From: Streptomyces sp. XM83C
Lineage (GTDB): Bacteria; Actinomycetota; Actinomycetes; Streptomycetales; Streptomycetaceae
DNA: 33,502 bases
Direction: 5' to 3'
Assembly (NCBI RefSeq): GCF_023072675.1
Contig: NZ_JALLGL010000034.1
Location: 1 to 33,502 of the forward strand
This document shows positions 24,130-32,406 of the stretch, in pieces; positions within the stretch are counted from its first letter, which is position 1, and each line of letters begins with the position of its first letter. A program made the translations under genes and the position numbers. The notes under the pieces were generated by a model. It saw only the letters and a program-made list of their open reading frames with translations, did not search any database and was not told the DNA's origin.

Positions 24130-26400
24130 ATGAAGTTCACCGACGGCTTCTGGCGTATCCGGGACGGCGTGCAGATCTCGTATGCGACCGAGGTCCGAGA
24201 CGTCTGCGCAGAGTCGAAGCGCTTCACTGCCCATGCCGCCGTGAAGAGGGTGACGAAGAGGGGGGACACGCTGAACGCCCCGCTCCTGCGGGTCGACTGC
24301 TTCTCGCCCCTGGAAGGCGTGATCGGCGTCCGCGTCACCCACCACGCCGGCAAGTACAACCCCGGCCCGGACTTCGCCCTCACCGCCGACCCGGACGGCG
24401 CGGGCACCGTCCGCCGCGACGGCTCGGTGACCGAGCTGACCAGCGGCCCGCTCACCCTGCGCCTGGACGAGGCAGGCCCCTGGACGCTCACCTTCCGGGG
24501 GGAGGACGGCCGGGAACTGACCCGCGCCGGCGCCAAGGGCACCGCGTTCGCCACCACCGGCGACGGTGCCCACCATGTCCTCGCCCAGCTCGCCCTCGGT
24601 GTCGGTGAGCAGATCTACGGCCTCGGCGAGCGCTTCACCCCGTTCGTCAAGAACGGCCAGGTCGTCGACGTCTGGCAGGCCGACGGCGGCACCAGCAGCG
24701 AACAGGCCTACAAGAACATCCCGTTCTATCTGTCGTCCCGGGGCTACGGCGTCTTCGTCAACCACCCCGGCAAGGTGTCCTTCGAGGTCGGCTCCGAGTC
24801 GGTCGGGCAGGTGCAGTTCAGCGTCGAGGACCAGTCGATCGAGTACTACGTCGTCGCCGGCCCCGCCCCCAAGGACGTCCTCGCCCGCTACACCGCCCTC
24901 ACCGGCCGCCCCGCCCTGCCGCCCGCGTGGTCGTTCGGCCTGTGGCTCACCACGTCCTTCACCACCGACTACGACGAGGCGACGGTGACGTCGTTCGTCG
25001 ACGGCATGGCCGAGCGCGGCATCCCGCTCAGCGTGTTCCACTTCGACTGCTTCTGGATGCGCGAGTACCAGTGGTGCGACTTCGCGTGGGACCCGGCGGT
25101 CTTCCCCGACCCGGAGGGCATGCTCACCCGCCTCAAGGAGAGGGGGCTGAGGATCAGCGTCTGGATCAACCCCTACATCGCGCAGAAGTCGCCGCTGTTC
25201 GACGAGGCCGCCCGGCTCGGACATCTGGTGCGCCGCCCGAACGGCGACATCTGGCAGTGGGACCTGTGGCAGGCCGGGATGGGTCTGGTCGACTTCACCA
25301 GCCCCGAGGCCCGCGCCTGGTACCAGGCCAAGCTGAAGAGGCTCCTCGACCAGGGCGTCGACTGCTTCAAGACCGACTTCGGCGAGCGCATCCCCACCGA
25401 CGTCGTCTGGCACGACGGCTCCGACCCGGAGCGGATGCACAACTACTACACGCACCTGTACAACCGGACCGTCTTCGAACTGCTGGAGAAGGAGCGCGGC
25501 CAGGGCGAGGCCGTCGTCTTCGCCCGCTCCGCCACCGCCGGCGGTCAGCAGTACCCGGTGCACTGGGGCGGCGACTGCTGGGCGTCCTTCGAGGCCATGG
25601 CCGAGTCGCTGCGCGGCGGCCTGTCGCTCTCGCTCAGCGGCTACGGCTTCTGGAGCCACGACATCGGCGGCTTCGAGGGCACGCCCGACCCGGCCGTGTT
25701 CAAACGCTGGCTCGCCTTCGGCCTGCTCTCCTCGCACAGCCGCCTGCACGGCTCGACGTCGTACCGCGTGCCCTGGAACTTCGGCGAGGAGGCCGTGGCC
25801 GTCGCCCGCCGCTTCACCCTGCTCAAGCACCGCCTCATGCCCTACCTGTACGGCGCCGCGGCCGAGGCGCACCGCAGCGGTGTGCCGGTGATGCGCCCGA
25901 TGCTCCTGGAGTTCCCCGGCGACCCCGGCTGCCGCTCTGTCGACCGTCAGTACATGCTCGGCCCCGACCTGCTGGTGGCCCCCGTCTTCACGGAGGACGG
26001 CGAGGTGGAGGTCTATCTGCCCGAGGGCACATGGACGCATCTGCTGACGGGGGAGAGAGTCACCGGCCCCGTGTGGCGCAGCGAGCGGCACGGCTACGAC
26101 AGCCTCCCGCTGTACGTCCGTGAGGGCGCCGTGCTGCCGCTGGCCGGCGACGACAGTCGTCCCGACGGTGACTGGCTGGACAACCCGACTCTCCTCGTCC
26201 ACCCCACGGACGACGCCGACTGGACGGCCGAGGCGACCGTGCCCGACCTCACGGGCATCCCGGCCGCGGTCTTCACCGTCCGCCGCGAGGGCGACCGGCT
26301 GCGCGTGACCGCGCAGGGCACGGAGCGCCCGTTCGCGGTGCGTGTGCCGGGAGGGGCGAGTGCGCAGGGGGCGGGGGAGGTCGTCGTACCGCTGGCGTGA
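24130..26400 (+). CDS. yicI: GH31 alpha-xylosidase (YicI-like)
   Basis: 756 aa, close to E. coli YicI (772). N-terminus [14 protein letters not shown] is typical. An N-terminal beta domain leads into the (beta/alpha)8 barrel: [18 protein letters not shown] is the +1 subsite loop that marks alpha-xylosidases, the catalytic nucleophile is Asp416 in KTDFGERIP, and the acid/base is Asp482 in [20 protein letters not shown]; both positions coincide with those of YicI. C-terminal beta domains complete the protein. No signal peptide: it hydrolyses imported alpha-xylosides, such as xyloglucan oligosaccharides, in the cytoplasm. GAGGAAG precedes the ATG. Its divergent uptake operon is destroyed, so it may be an orphan. 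All catalytic residues are intact. Confidence 0.94.
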   Translation: MKFTDGFWRIRDGVQISYATEVRDVCAESKRFTAHAAVKRVTKRGDTLNAPLLRVDCFSPLEGVIGVRVTHHAGKYNPGPDFALTADPDGAGTVRRDGSVTELTSGPLTLRLDEAGPWTLTFRGEDGRELTRAGAKGTAFATTGDGAHHVLAQLALGVGEQIYGLGERFTPFVKNGQVVDVWQADGGTSSEQAYKNIPFYLSSRGYGVFVNHPGKVSFEVGSESVGQVQFSVEDQSIEYYVVAGPAPKDVLARYTALTGRPALPPAWSFGLWLTTSFTTDYDEATVTSFVDGMAERGIPLSVFHFDCFWMREYQWCDFAWDPAVFPDPEGMLTRLKERGLRISVWINPYIAQKSPLFDEAARLGHLVRRPNGDIWQWDLWQAGMGLVDFTSPEARAWYQAKLKRLLDQGVDCFKTDFGERIPTDVVWHDGSDPERMHNYYTHLYNRTVFELLEKERGQGEAVVFARSATAGGQQYPVHWGGDCWASFEAMAESLRGGLSLSLSGYGFWSHDIGGFEGTPDPAVFKRWLAFGLLSSHSRLHGSTSYRVPWNFGEEAVAVARRFTLLKHRLMPYLYGAAAEAHRSGVPVMRPMLLEFPGDPGCRSVDRQYMLGPDLLVAPVFTEDGEVEVYLPEGTWTHLLTGERVTGPVWRSERHGYDSLPLYVREGAVLPLAGDDSRPDGDWLDNPTLLVHPTDDADWTAEATVPDLTGIPAAVFTVRREGDRLRVTAQGTERPFAVRVPGGASAQGAGEVVVPLA
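24213..24226. promoter_or_regulatory. Second identical LacI-type operator candidate, inside the GH31 gene
   Basis: GTCGAAGCGCTTCA, the exact reverse complement of 23830-23843, 383 bp away centre to centre, at codons 28-33 of the alpha-xylosidase. A bound repressor pair could form a loop over the divergent promoters. Both copies encode Ser-Lys-Arg-Phe, so chance codon similarity is an alternative. Confidence 0.4.
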
Positions 26401-26416
26401 GGGGCCCGTGGCGGCG

Positions 26417-26456
26417 GAGCGGGCGGTACGGCTCGTGGGGGCCGTACCGCCCGCTC
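26417..26456 (+). terminator. Hairpin terminator after the GH31 gene
   Basis: Perfect 16-bp stem, arms 26417-26432 and 26441-26456, 8-nt loop, 17 bp after the stop codon. Confidence 0.85.
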
Positions 26457-26631
26457 GGCGGGGGCGTGCCGGCGGAATGGCCGGGCGTGTCCTTGCGTTG
26501 ACAGGCGCCGGGGGAGCCGGGCGAGGGGGCCGGCGGATTCCGTGGGCTCGGATCCCCGGACGCGGTCGCGGCGTCCCGCATGCGGGGAATGTTCCGGTCC
26601 GGCCCGGTGTTGGACAGGGCGTGACTGGCAT

Positions 26632-26650
26632 GAACCGATCAAGCCGGTTC
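26632..26650 (+). promoter_or_regulatory. Inverted repeat upstream of rpmG
   Basis: GAACCG-N7-CGGTTC lies 26-44 bp before the L33 start. It is not the known Zur box (TGAAAATGATTTTCA-like), and I see no such box in the 220 bp upstream. Possible operator of unknown type. Confidence 0.35.
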
Positions 26651-26675
26651 GGTCGGTCCGCGAAAGGAGGGCCCC

Positions 26676-26840
26676 ATGGCACGCAGCACCGTGCGTCCCG
26701 TCGTCCGGCTGAAGTCGACGGCCGGGACCGGCGTCACCTATGTGACGCGCAAGAACCGACTCCACCACCCCGACCGGCTGGTCCTGCGCAAGTACGACCC
26801 GGTGGCCGGGCAGCACGTCCTCTTCCGCGAGGAGCGCTGA
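26676..26840 (+). CDS. rpmG: 50S ribosomal protein L33, cysteine-free paralogue
   Basis: 54-aa bL33: [14 protein letters not shown], then [24 protein letters not shown] and a C-terminal FREER. The zinc-binding CxxC pairs of the standard form are absent, so this is the C-minus (zinc-independent) paralogue that replaces the zinc form under zinc starvation. A near-perfect AAAGGAGG at 26663-26670 precedes the ATG. It is followed 65 bp later by the type-B L31 gene on the same strand, and a hairpin closes the pair. In streptomycetes such pairs are typically Zur-repressed; no Zur box is evident here. Confidence 0.95.
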   Translation: MARSTVRPVVRLKSTAGTGVTYVTRKNRLHHPDRLVLRKYDPVAGQHVLFREER

Positions 26841-26905
26841 CCCACGGCCCCAGGCCGTCGCCGCACCCCGCCCGCCGTCGGACCACCCTCAGGAAGGACC
26901 ACACC

Positions 26906-27166
26906 ATGAGGCCCGGCATCCACCCCGAGACCCGCCTCGTCGTCTTCCGCGACCGCGCCGCGGGCGTCTCGTTCCTCACCCGTTCCACCGCCGCCCCGAC
27001 GGCGACCGTGACATGGGAGGACGGCGCCACTCACCCGGTCGTCGACGTCGAGATCTCCTCGGCGAGCCACCCCTTCTACACGGGCGCCCGGCGCGTCGTC
27101 GACACCGCGGGCCGCGTCGAACGCTTCAACCGGCGCTACGGCACCGCGGAGCGGTCCGGCACCTGA
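26906..27166 (+). CDS. rpmE2: 50S ribosomal protein L31 type B
   Basis: 86-aa bL31 of type [17 protein letters not shown] at the N-terminus, [16 protein letters not shown] in the middle and VERFNRRYG near the end. It has no Cys, unlike zinc-binding type A L31. AGGAAGGA at 26891-26898 gives a strong ribosome site. With the adjacent Cys-free L33 it forms the zinc-sparing alternative ribosomal protein set. Terminated by a 15-bp hairpin 14 bp after the stop. Confidence 0.95.
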   Translation: MRPGIHPETRLVVFRDRAAGVSFLTRSTAAPTATVTWEDGATHPVVDVEISSASHPFYTGARRVVDTAGRVERFNRRYGTAERSGT

Positions 27167-27179
27167 CCCCGACCGCACC

Positions 27180-27218
27180 GACGGGCCCGACCCCACTGCA
27201 CAGGGGGTCGGGCCCGTC
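27180..27218 (+). terminator. Hairpin terminator after rpmE2
   Basis: Perfect 15-bp stem, arms 27180-27194 and 27204-27218, 9-nt loop, directly after the L31 gene. Confidence 0.85.
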
Positions 27219-27360
27219 GTCGTACGTCCGGGTCCGCGCCCTCGGCGCGCGTGGCCGAAGCGTAGGCTGCCCGGGTCCTCCACGTCCGGCCGCTCGGCAG
27301 GCATTCCGGACAACGGGTGCAGGGCATCGCGAACCGGCCGCTGTGCGATGACGCTCGGTA

Positions 27361-27382
27361 CACAGGATGAGGAATTCCTGTG
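27361..27382 (+). promoter_or_regulatory. Nested inverted repeats upstream of the DUF1996 gene
   Basis: CACAGGA-N8-TCCTGTG (27361-27382) encloses the perfect palindrome AGGAATTCCT (27370-27379), about 90 bp before the TTG start. An operator is plausible. The remainder of the 255-bp gap after the rpmE2 terminator shows no gene and no clear -35/-10 pair. Confidence 0.4.
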
Positions 27383-27473
27383 AATCCGCAGGGGCGTTGA
27401 ACAGCCCGGGCTCCTGATGCGTATGGGAACGGGGGGATCACAGTCCCGGCCGGCCACGACGCAGGAGCATTCC

Positions 27474-29474
27474 TTGGCACGCAACAAGCGCAGGCGCCCG
27501 ACAGGCGCACGACGGGCAACCTTCGCAGCCGTCGCCCTGATGCTGGGCGGCAGCGGACTGGTGGTGGCGAACGTGTACGCCTCCGCCACCGAGACCACCG
27601 GGCAGAACCCCGACGGCACATGGAACGCGGTCACGATCGACTGCCCCGACGTCGGCGAGCAGCTCGGCAACGTACCCGGCTCGGCCCGCTCCGAGGTGGA
27701 CGTCCAACTGGCGGCGCTGGACGAGCAGGTCGCGCGCGCCTACCGGCAGTTGAAGGAAGGCGCCGCCCGCGAGGATCCGGGCTCGGCCGCCGACGCCGTC
27801 GTCAAGCCCCTCCAGAAGGAACGGGAGGCGACGATCGGCAAGATCGCCGACGCCATCGACCAGGCGGGCGACCGCCCCGAAGGACTCGACGAACTCGTCG
27901 CCTGCACCCTGCGCACCGGCGAGGACGACGACAAAGGCGACGGCGGAAGCCGGCAGTCGCAGCAGCAGGAGCAGCAGTCGGGCAACGGCCCGGTCGCCGC
28001 CGACTACGCCGACATCACCACCGTCCCGCCGAACGTCCCCGCCCCGCAGCTCGGGCAGGACGCCTCCCGCGGCACCTTCGTCACCGACTGCGGCGTCAAC
28101 GCCAACGGCCTGTTCAACTCGGACAACGTCATCGTCGCCCCCGGCGTCAGCAACGGTGCCCACCACTTCCACGACTACATCGGCAACCAGTCCAACACCG
28201 CTTTCGCCAGCGACGAGGACCTGGCCAAGGCCGACACCAGTTGTGTCGACAAGCGGGACAGGTCGACGTACTACTGGCCGGTGATCCGCCTGCAGAACGG
28301 CACCCGTGAGCGGGACGCCGACGCACCCGGCGGCGGCACCGAGGGCAACATCGGCGAGATCGTCACCCCCTCCGAGGTGACGCTGACTTTCGTCGGCAAC
28401 CCGCGCGAGAAGGTCACCGCGATGCCCCGGCTGCTGCGCATCATCACCGGTGACGCGAAAGCCTTCGTGAACGGCACCGCCAACGCCAACGCCTCCTGGA
28501 GCTGCACCGGTTTCGAGGACCGTCAGCTGAAGGACCGCTACCCGCTGTGCCCCGACGGCAGCAAGGTCGTACGCACCTTCCGCTTCCAGAGCTGCTGGGA
28601 CGGCCGCAACATCGACAGTGCCAACCACCGCACCCACGTGGCCTTCGCGGCCGAGGACGGCACCTGCCCGGCCGGCTTCCGGCCCATCCCGCAGCTCGTG
28701 CAGCGGATCGTCTACGACGTCGCCGCGCCGAGCCTCGCCGACGGCGGGCGCACCCGGCCCTTCTTCGCGGTGGACTCCTTCCCCGAGCAGCTGCACAAGC
28801 CGGTCACCGACCACGGCGACTTCATCAACGTCTTCGACGAGGACCTGATGCAGGAGATGGTCGACTGCATCAACAGCGGCCGCCAGTGCGGCGCGCAGGG
28901 CGGCCAGGGCGACGGCCAGGGTCAGGACGATCAGGGCAACGGCCAGGGCCAGGGCAACGGCCAGGACGGCCAGGGTGGCCAGGACAACGGCCAGGGTGGC
29001 CAGGACGGTCAGGGCGACGGACAGGGCGGTCAGGGCGACGGCCAGGGTGGCGCCGCCGGGGGCGGTGAGCCGACCCAGACCGCCGCGCCCTCGCAGACAC
29101 CGCAGCAGCAGCCCAGCCGGACGGCCGGCGCCGCCGACAGGCCCGGCGCGGGCAACACGGCCTCGGCCGAGGCGCCCAAGGCGTTCACGTCGGACTCCCC
29201 GACGGCCGCCTCCACCCGGAGCGGCGACGACAACGGCTCCGGCGCCGGCGCAGGCACCGACGACAAGGGCGCGTCGCCCGGTGAGGGAGCCGGTGCACCG
29301 GCGGCCTCCCCCTCCGCGCAGCCCGCGACGACGGACATCCCGCAGACCGAGCCGCAGACCGCGCAGCGCGGACTCGCCGAGACGGGCGCCCAGTTGTGGC
29401 CGGCGGCGCTCGGCGCGATCCTGGCGGCGGCAGGCTTCATCCTGCTGCGCCGCGCACGCCGCAGCATGAGCTGA
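27474..29474 (+). CDS. Secreted DUF1996 protein with Gly/Gln repeat and LAETG sortase-E anchor
   Basis: 666 aa from the TTG at 27474, chosen because AGGAG lies at 27463-27467 with 6-nt spacing and ARNKRRRPTGARRATFAAVA is then a proper signal n-region; an ATG at 27417 has no ribosome site. Order: signal peptide ~1-38; a helical domain with CPDVGEQLGNVPGS and an LDEQVARAYRQL coil ~50-150; DUF1996 ~180-440 with the conserved HHFHDYIGN and NHRTHVAF histidines; Gly/Gln/Asp repeat ~475-526; Ser/Thr/Pro/Ala-rich stalk; LAETG at 634-638, hydrophobic helix and RRARR tail. LAxTG is the sortase-E recognition motif, so it should be wall-anchored. The biochemical role of DUF1996 is unknown. Confidence 0.9.
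   Translation: MARNKRRRPTGARRATFAAVALMLGGSGLVVANVYASATETTGQNPDGTWNAVTIDCPDVGEQLGNVPGSARSEVDVQLAALDEQVARAYRQLKEGAAREDPGSAADAVVKPLQKEREATIGKIADAIDQAGDRPEGLDELVACTLRTGEDDDKGDGGSRQSQQQEQQSGNGPVAADYADITTVPPNVPAPQLGQDASRGTFVTDCGVNANGLFNSDNVIVAPGVSNGAHHFHDYIGNQSNTAFASDEDLAKADTSCVDKRDRSTYYWPVIRLQNGTRERDADAPGGGTEGNIGEIVTPSEVTLTFVGNPREKVTAMPRLLRIITGDAKAFVNGTANANASWSCTGFEDRQLKDRYPLCPDGSKVVRTFRFQSCWDGRNIDSANHRTHVAFAAEDGTCPAGFRPIPQLVQRIVYDVAAPSLADGGRTRPFFAVDSFPEQLHKPVTDHGDFINVFDEDLMQEMVDCINSGRQCGAQGGQGDGQGQDDQGNGQGQGNGQDGQGGQDNGQGGQDGQGDGQGGQGDGQGGAAGGGEPTQTAAPSQTPQQQPSRTAGAADRPGAGNTASAEAPKAFTSDSPTAASTRSGDDNGSGAGAGTDDKGASPGEGAGAPAASPSAQPATTDIPQTEPQTAQRGLAETGAQLWPAALGAILAAAGFILLRRARRSMS
28896..29051 (+). 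repeat. Gly/Gln/Asp-rich coding repeat
   Basis: About 52 codons of irregular QG, QGN, QGD and QGGQD units in the DUF1996 protein, ending just before the Pro/Ser/Thr stalk. At DNA level GGCCAGGG recurs many times. Probably a flexible spacer and likely to vary in length between strains. Confidence 0.8.
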
Positions 29475-29493
29475 CACAGGCAGGCGTACAGCA

Positions 29494-29529
29494 CGACGCC
29501 GCCGGTGCGGACCCGCACCGGCGGCGTCG
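29494..29529 (+). terminator. Hairpin terminator after the DUF1996 gene
   Basis: Perfect 17-bp inverted repeat, arms 29494-29510 and 29513-29529, 19 bp after the stop. Confidence 0.85.
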
Positions 29530-29749
29530 GCGTGTCGGCGTTCCTCAAGGCAAATCAGAGCTTCCCGTCCGGCAGTGGGCGGCGATCCACCGGGTGCGCG
29601 TCCGCGGCCGACGGAACCCTCAGCGACCCTCTTGCGGAGCACCTGTACTGGCGTGTGCTGGACGCGCCGGCCCTAGCACCGGACACGGCGAAGGTCGTCG
29701 CCCTGGCTGGATACTCGGGTCGACGATCTGGCCTCAGCCGTTCTCGAGC

Positions 29750-29777
29750 AGCGCCTGGAGGAACTCCTCCAGGCGCT
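29750..29777 (-). terminator. Hairpin downstream of the NlpC/P60-like gene
   Basis: AGCGCCTGGAGGA-AC-TCCTCCAGGCGCT, perfect 13-bp arms, 39 bp after the stop of the minus-strand gene ending at 29816; probably its terminator. Between 29530 and 29815 I see no credible gene. Confidence 0.65.
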
Positions 29778-29815
29778 CTTCAGTCGGTACGGCTGTGGAC
29801 TCGACGGTCAGCGGG

Positions 29816-31600
29816 TCAGCTCGGGCGTACGACGCCGTCCACGGGGCCTGCCTCGGCGAGCGATTCCTCTCGGATGTACGCGCCGGGTCCGGGCGCGTGG
29901 ACCACGGTTCCGGCGCCCGTGCACAGGCCGACGTGGTCGGCCGCGTCATGGAAGAACACCAGGTCGCCGGGGCGGGCGGCGGCCGGGGACACCGGGGAGC
30001 CGGCGAGAGCCTGGTCCTGCGCGGTGCGCGGCAGCACGACCCCGGCGGCCCGCCAGGCCGCCCGCACCAGGCTGGGGCCGTCGTAGGAGCCGGGGCCCGT
30101 CGCGCCCACCACACACGGTTTGCCGGTCTGCGCCCGTGCGAAGGCGACGGCCGGCGCGGCCTTGCCGTCCACCGTGGCCTCCGCCGACGGCAGTGTCTCG
30201 GGCAGCGCGAACTGCCCGGTGCCGGTGGAGGCCGTCTGTCCGGTGGAGGCCGCCTGCCCGACGGTGGCAGCGAACTGGCCCGTGACGGCGGGGGACTGGC
30301 CGGTTGCCGTGGAGAACTCGCCGGCGGAGAACTGCCCGGTGTTCATCGCGATCTGGCCGCCGGTGAACTGGCCGGTGAAGAACTGGCCCGTGGCGAACCG
30401 GCCCGTGTCGAACTGTCCGGTGCCGCCAGTGGCGTCGGTGCCGAGCTGACCCGTACCGGTGACCACAGGGAACTGGCCCGTGCCGGTGATGCCGGCCGTG
30501 GAGAACTGGCCGCTGTCCGTGATGCCGGCCGTGGAGAACTGGCCGCTGTCCGTGATCCCGGCCGTGGAGAACTGACCGCTGTCCGTGATCCCGGCGGTGG
30601 AGAACTGGCCGCTGTCCGTGACCGAGGGGAAGCGGCCGCTGTCGGTGGCCGAAGGGAACTGTCCGGTGTCGGTCGCCGACGGGAAACGGCCCGTCCGATC
30701 CGCAGGGTCCGCCGTGAGGTAGCTCGCGATGCCCACCGCGCGCTCGGCCGAAGGACCCGTGGGGGAAAGGCTTCTGGAGGAAAGGCCGGGGAAGTCGGTC
30801 GAAGCCGAGCCGGGGAGGCCGTCGAGGCCGGTGGGGAGCACCGCCGTGTCGGCCGTCGCGAGGCCCGTACCGCCCGCGGCCGGGACTGTCGCGGCATCCG
30901 CCCGGAATCCGGCACCGTCCGACTGAAGTCCCGCCGAGGTGGCCGTACTTGTCCCGCTCAGTGCGGTCGCGGCGCCGGCTGCCATGCCGGTGCCGGTCGC
31001 GCCGGCCGAGGCCGTCGCGGAGGCCAACAGGGTGCGGCACGCGGCGAGTTTGGCCTGGGTGCGCTGTTTGGCGACGGCGGGGGAGACACCCTGCTCCGAG
31101 CGGCCCCCGCCCGCACGGTCCGCTGACGGCCGGCTCTCCGGAAGCGCCGGCGTCCCGGCCGCGGACAGCGCCTTCTGCGGCGTACCGGACGCCGGCGGCA
31201 GAGCACCCGCCGCAGAGCCGGACGCGGCGGGCAGTTCCCGGGAAGCCGAGCGGGACCCCGACGGCAGGGCGGGCGCGGACGTGGTGGACTTCCCCGGCAT
31301 GGACCGTGACGGGGTGTCGGGCCGCGCGGGTGCCCGGTCGGCGGGCAGGACGGCGGGGACGGTGGGCCCCAGCTTGGAGCGGGCGACATCGAACCACTGC
31401 CGGGTCACAGAGCTGAGCGGGGCCGCCGAGCGCTCCCGCGCGCCGCCGTCGGGCCGGCGATTCTGTGCGCGGGTGGCGTTGAAGGTCCCGGTGTCGGTCT
31501 CCGCGCGGTCGTACAGCGCGGCGATGCGCCGGCTCACCTCGTTCTGGCTGGGCGCGTCGTCGCCGGTGAGAAGGGGACTCAAGTTGCGCTCCGGCGCCAT
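29816..31600 (-). CDS. NlpC/P60-like repeat protein lacking the catalytic Cys (likely pseudoenzyme)
   Basis: 594 aa, ATG at 31600 with GGGAGGAG about 10 nt upstream. N-terminal ~50 residues include EVSRRIAALYDRAETDTGTF, an RIAALYDRAE-type helix seen in Streptomyces cell-wall hydrolases. A long Ala/Ser/Thr/Pro-rich linker follows, then ~300-470 with more than a dozen TGQF/SGQF motifs, four in exact 11-residue repeats. The C-terminal ~110 residues are NlpC/P60-like: AFARAQTGKPC, YDGPSLVRAAWRAAGV, LPRTAQDQ, PGDLVFF, DHVGL. The catalytic Cys (normally YDCSSL/YDCSGL) is Gly508 and the next residue Pro509; His556 remains. No signal peptide or membrane helix is evident. It probably binds rather than cleaves peptidoglycan, or is inactive. 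Confidence 0.82.
   Translation of the reverse strand: MAPERNLSPLLTGDDAPSQNEVSRRIAALYDRAETDTGTFNATRAQNRRPDGGARERSAAPLSSVTRQWFDVARSKLGPTVPAVLPADRAPARPDTPSRSMPGKSTTSAPALPSGSRSASRELPAASGSAAGALPPASGTPQKALSAAGTPALPESRPSADRAGGGRSEQGVSPAVAKQRTQAKLAACRTLLASATASAGATGTGMAAGAATALSGTSTATSAGLQSDGAGFRADAATVPAAGGTGLATADTAVLPTGLDGLPGSASTDFPGLSSRSLSPTGPSAERAVGIASYLTADPADRTGRFPSATDTGQFPSATDSGRFPSVTDSGQFSTAGITDSGQFSTAGITDSGQFSTAGITDSGQFSTAGITGTGQFPVVTGTGQLGTDATGGTGQFDTGRFATGQFFTGQFTGGQIAMNTGQFSAGEFSTATGQSPAVTGQFAATVGQAASTGQTASTGTGQFALPETLPSAEATVDGKAAPAVAFARAQTGKPCVVGATGPGSYDGPSLVRAAWRAAGVVLPRTAQDQALAGSPVSPAAARPGDLVFFHDAADHVGLCTGAGTVVHAPGPGAYIREESLAEAGPVDGVVRPS
30486..30617 (-). repeat. 33-bp tandem repeat, four copies
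   Basis: Units at 30486-30518, 30519-30551, 30552-30584 and 30585-30617, nearly identical (a few single-base changes), each coding for DSGQFSTAGIT-like 11-mers in the NlpC/P60-like protein. In phase with codons, so copy-number change would not shift the frame. Confidence 0.9.
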
Positions 31601-31818
31601 CGCTGCCGTACTCCTCCCGTGCTCCGCCTGCCGTGCCGGCCCGTCGCTCCCGGGGCGGACGCAGGGAGGTCGTGCCCTGCGGCCCTGCCGCGCGGGGTGG
31701 TCGGCCGACGACCAGGGCGATCGGCCCCGGCCCCGGCTGCCGCTGTGACGGTCCGGATTCGGCGGAGGCCGCGCGGCCCGGCGCAGTTCGCCGGAGTCAC
31801 CCGAGCGGCCCGACCGTC

Positions 31819-31848
31819 AACCTAGCCAACTTGTGTACCTCGTGTGAA
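31819..31848 (-). promoter_or_regulatory. Candidate promoter of the NlpC/P60-like gene
   Basis: On the minus strand TTCACA (31848-31843), 18-bp spacer, TAGGTT (31824-31819). It lies in the 334-bp gap 31601-31934, about 220 bp before the ATG, giving a long leader in which I see no other element or gene. Confidence 0.4.
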
Positions 31849-31934
31849 GGATGAGGCGAGGAATGTCCGATACGTAATCGTGATCTCGTCGGTGCCGTGT
31901 CGAGATGGTGACGGTGTGTCGCGGTGGAGCGCTC

Positions 31935-32276
31935 TCAGGGCGTGTCCGAGGGGTCGGCGGCGGCGCGCTCCGCCTCGTCCTGCGCCAGCAGCGACAGGAG
32001 CGAGGCCACGGTCACACCCAGGCCGGCCTCGGCCGGATGGCGCAGCACCTTGTTCGGTTCGATCCGGTACGTGTTGCTGCGGCCCTCCCGCCGGTGGGAC
32101 AGATATCCGTCCCGTTCCAGGTCGGAAATGATCTTCTGTACGGCGCGTTCCGTCAGGCGGCAGCGTACGGCGATGTCACGGATGCGCGCGGTGTGGTCGT
32201 CGGCGATGGTGGCCAGCACGCGCGCGTGGTTCGTCAGAAACGTCCATCCCGCATGTGGCTCGGGCACTCCCTCCAT
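31935..32276 (-). CDS. Winged-helix transcriptional regulator (MarR/ArsR-like)
   Basis: 113 aa. The helix-turn-helix with wing spans residues ~12-75: LTNHARVLATIADDHTARIRDIAVRC-like helices, recognition helix LTERAVQKIISDLERDGYL, and the wing HRREGRSNTYRI. The C-terminal helix (LGVTVASLLSLLAQDEAER) may dimerise. No metal- or ligand-binding Cys/His set is visible. Divergent from the STAS-ANTAR gene across an unusually AT-rich 130-bp region that probably holds both promoters, so it may control itself and that gene. Confidence 0.88.
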   Translation of the reverse strand: MEGVPEPHAGWTFLTNHARVLATIADDHTARIRDIAVRCRLTERAVQKIISDLERDGYLSHRREGRSNTYRIEPNKVLRHPAEAGLGVTVASLLSLLAQDEAERAAADPSDTP

Positions 32277-32295
32277 GCCCTGAGTCTACGACCCC

Positions 32296-32365
32296 ACATT
32301 CACGTATACAAAAGCCTGAACTAGATTTCATGTATCTGTTGACGTGTGACGGTGTGCTGTACGAC
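32296..32365. promoter_or_regulatory. AT-rich divergent promoter region
   Basis: The intergenic DNA between the winged-helix and STAS-ANTAR genes is conspicuously AT-rich (32296-32340). TTGACG (32339-32344) with TACGAC (32360-32365) is a possible plus-strand promoter, but its 15-bp spacer is short. ATACA (32306-32310) and TGTAT (32331-32335) form a distant inverted pair, a possible MarR-type operator. Confidence 0.4.
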
Positions 32366-32406
32366 CCTGAGGGGGTCGACTGGCGCCAAGACCGACGGAG
32401 GCGGTC

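Noticed and set aside
24064..26682. An 872-codon minus-strand open frame
   Set aside because: Antisense shadow of the GH31 gene, whose catalytic motifs are unmistakable on the plus strand.
29734..29830. Minus-strand peptide ending VESTAVPTEERLEEFLQALLENG
   Set aside because: Looks like a protein C-terminus, but the upstream frame is the shadow of the NlpC-like gene, and the string largely encodes the 13-bp hairpin; too little to call a gene remnant.
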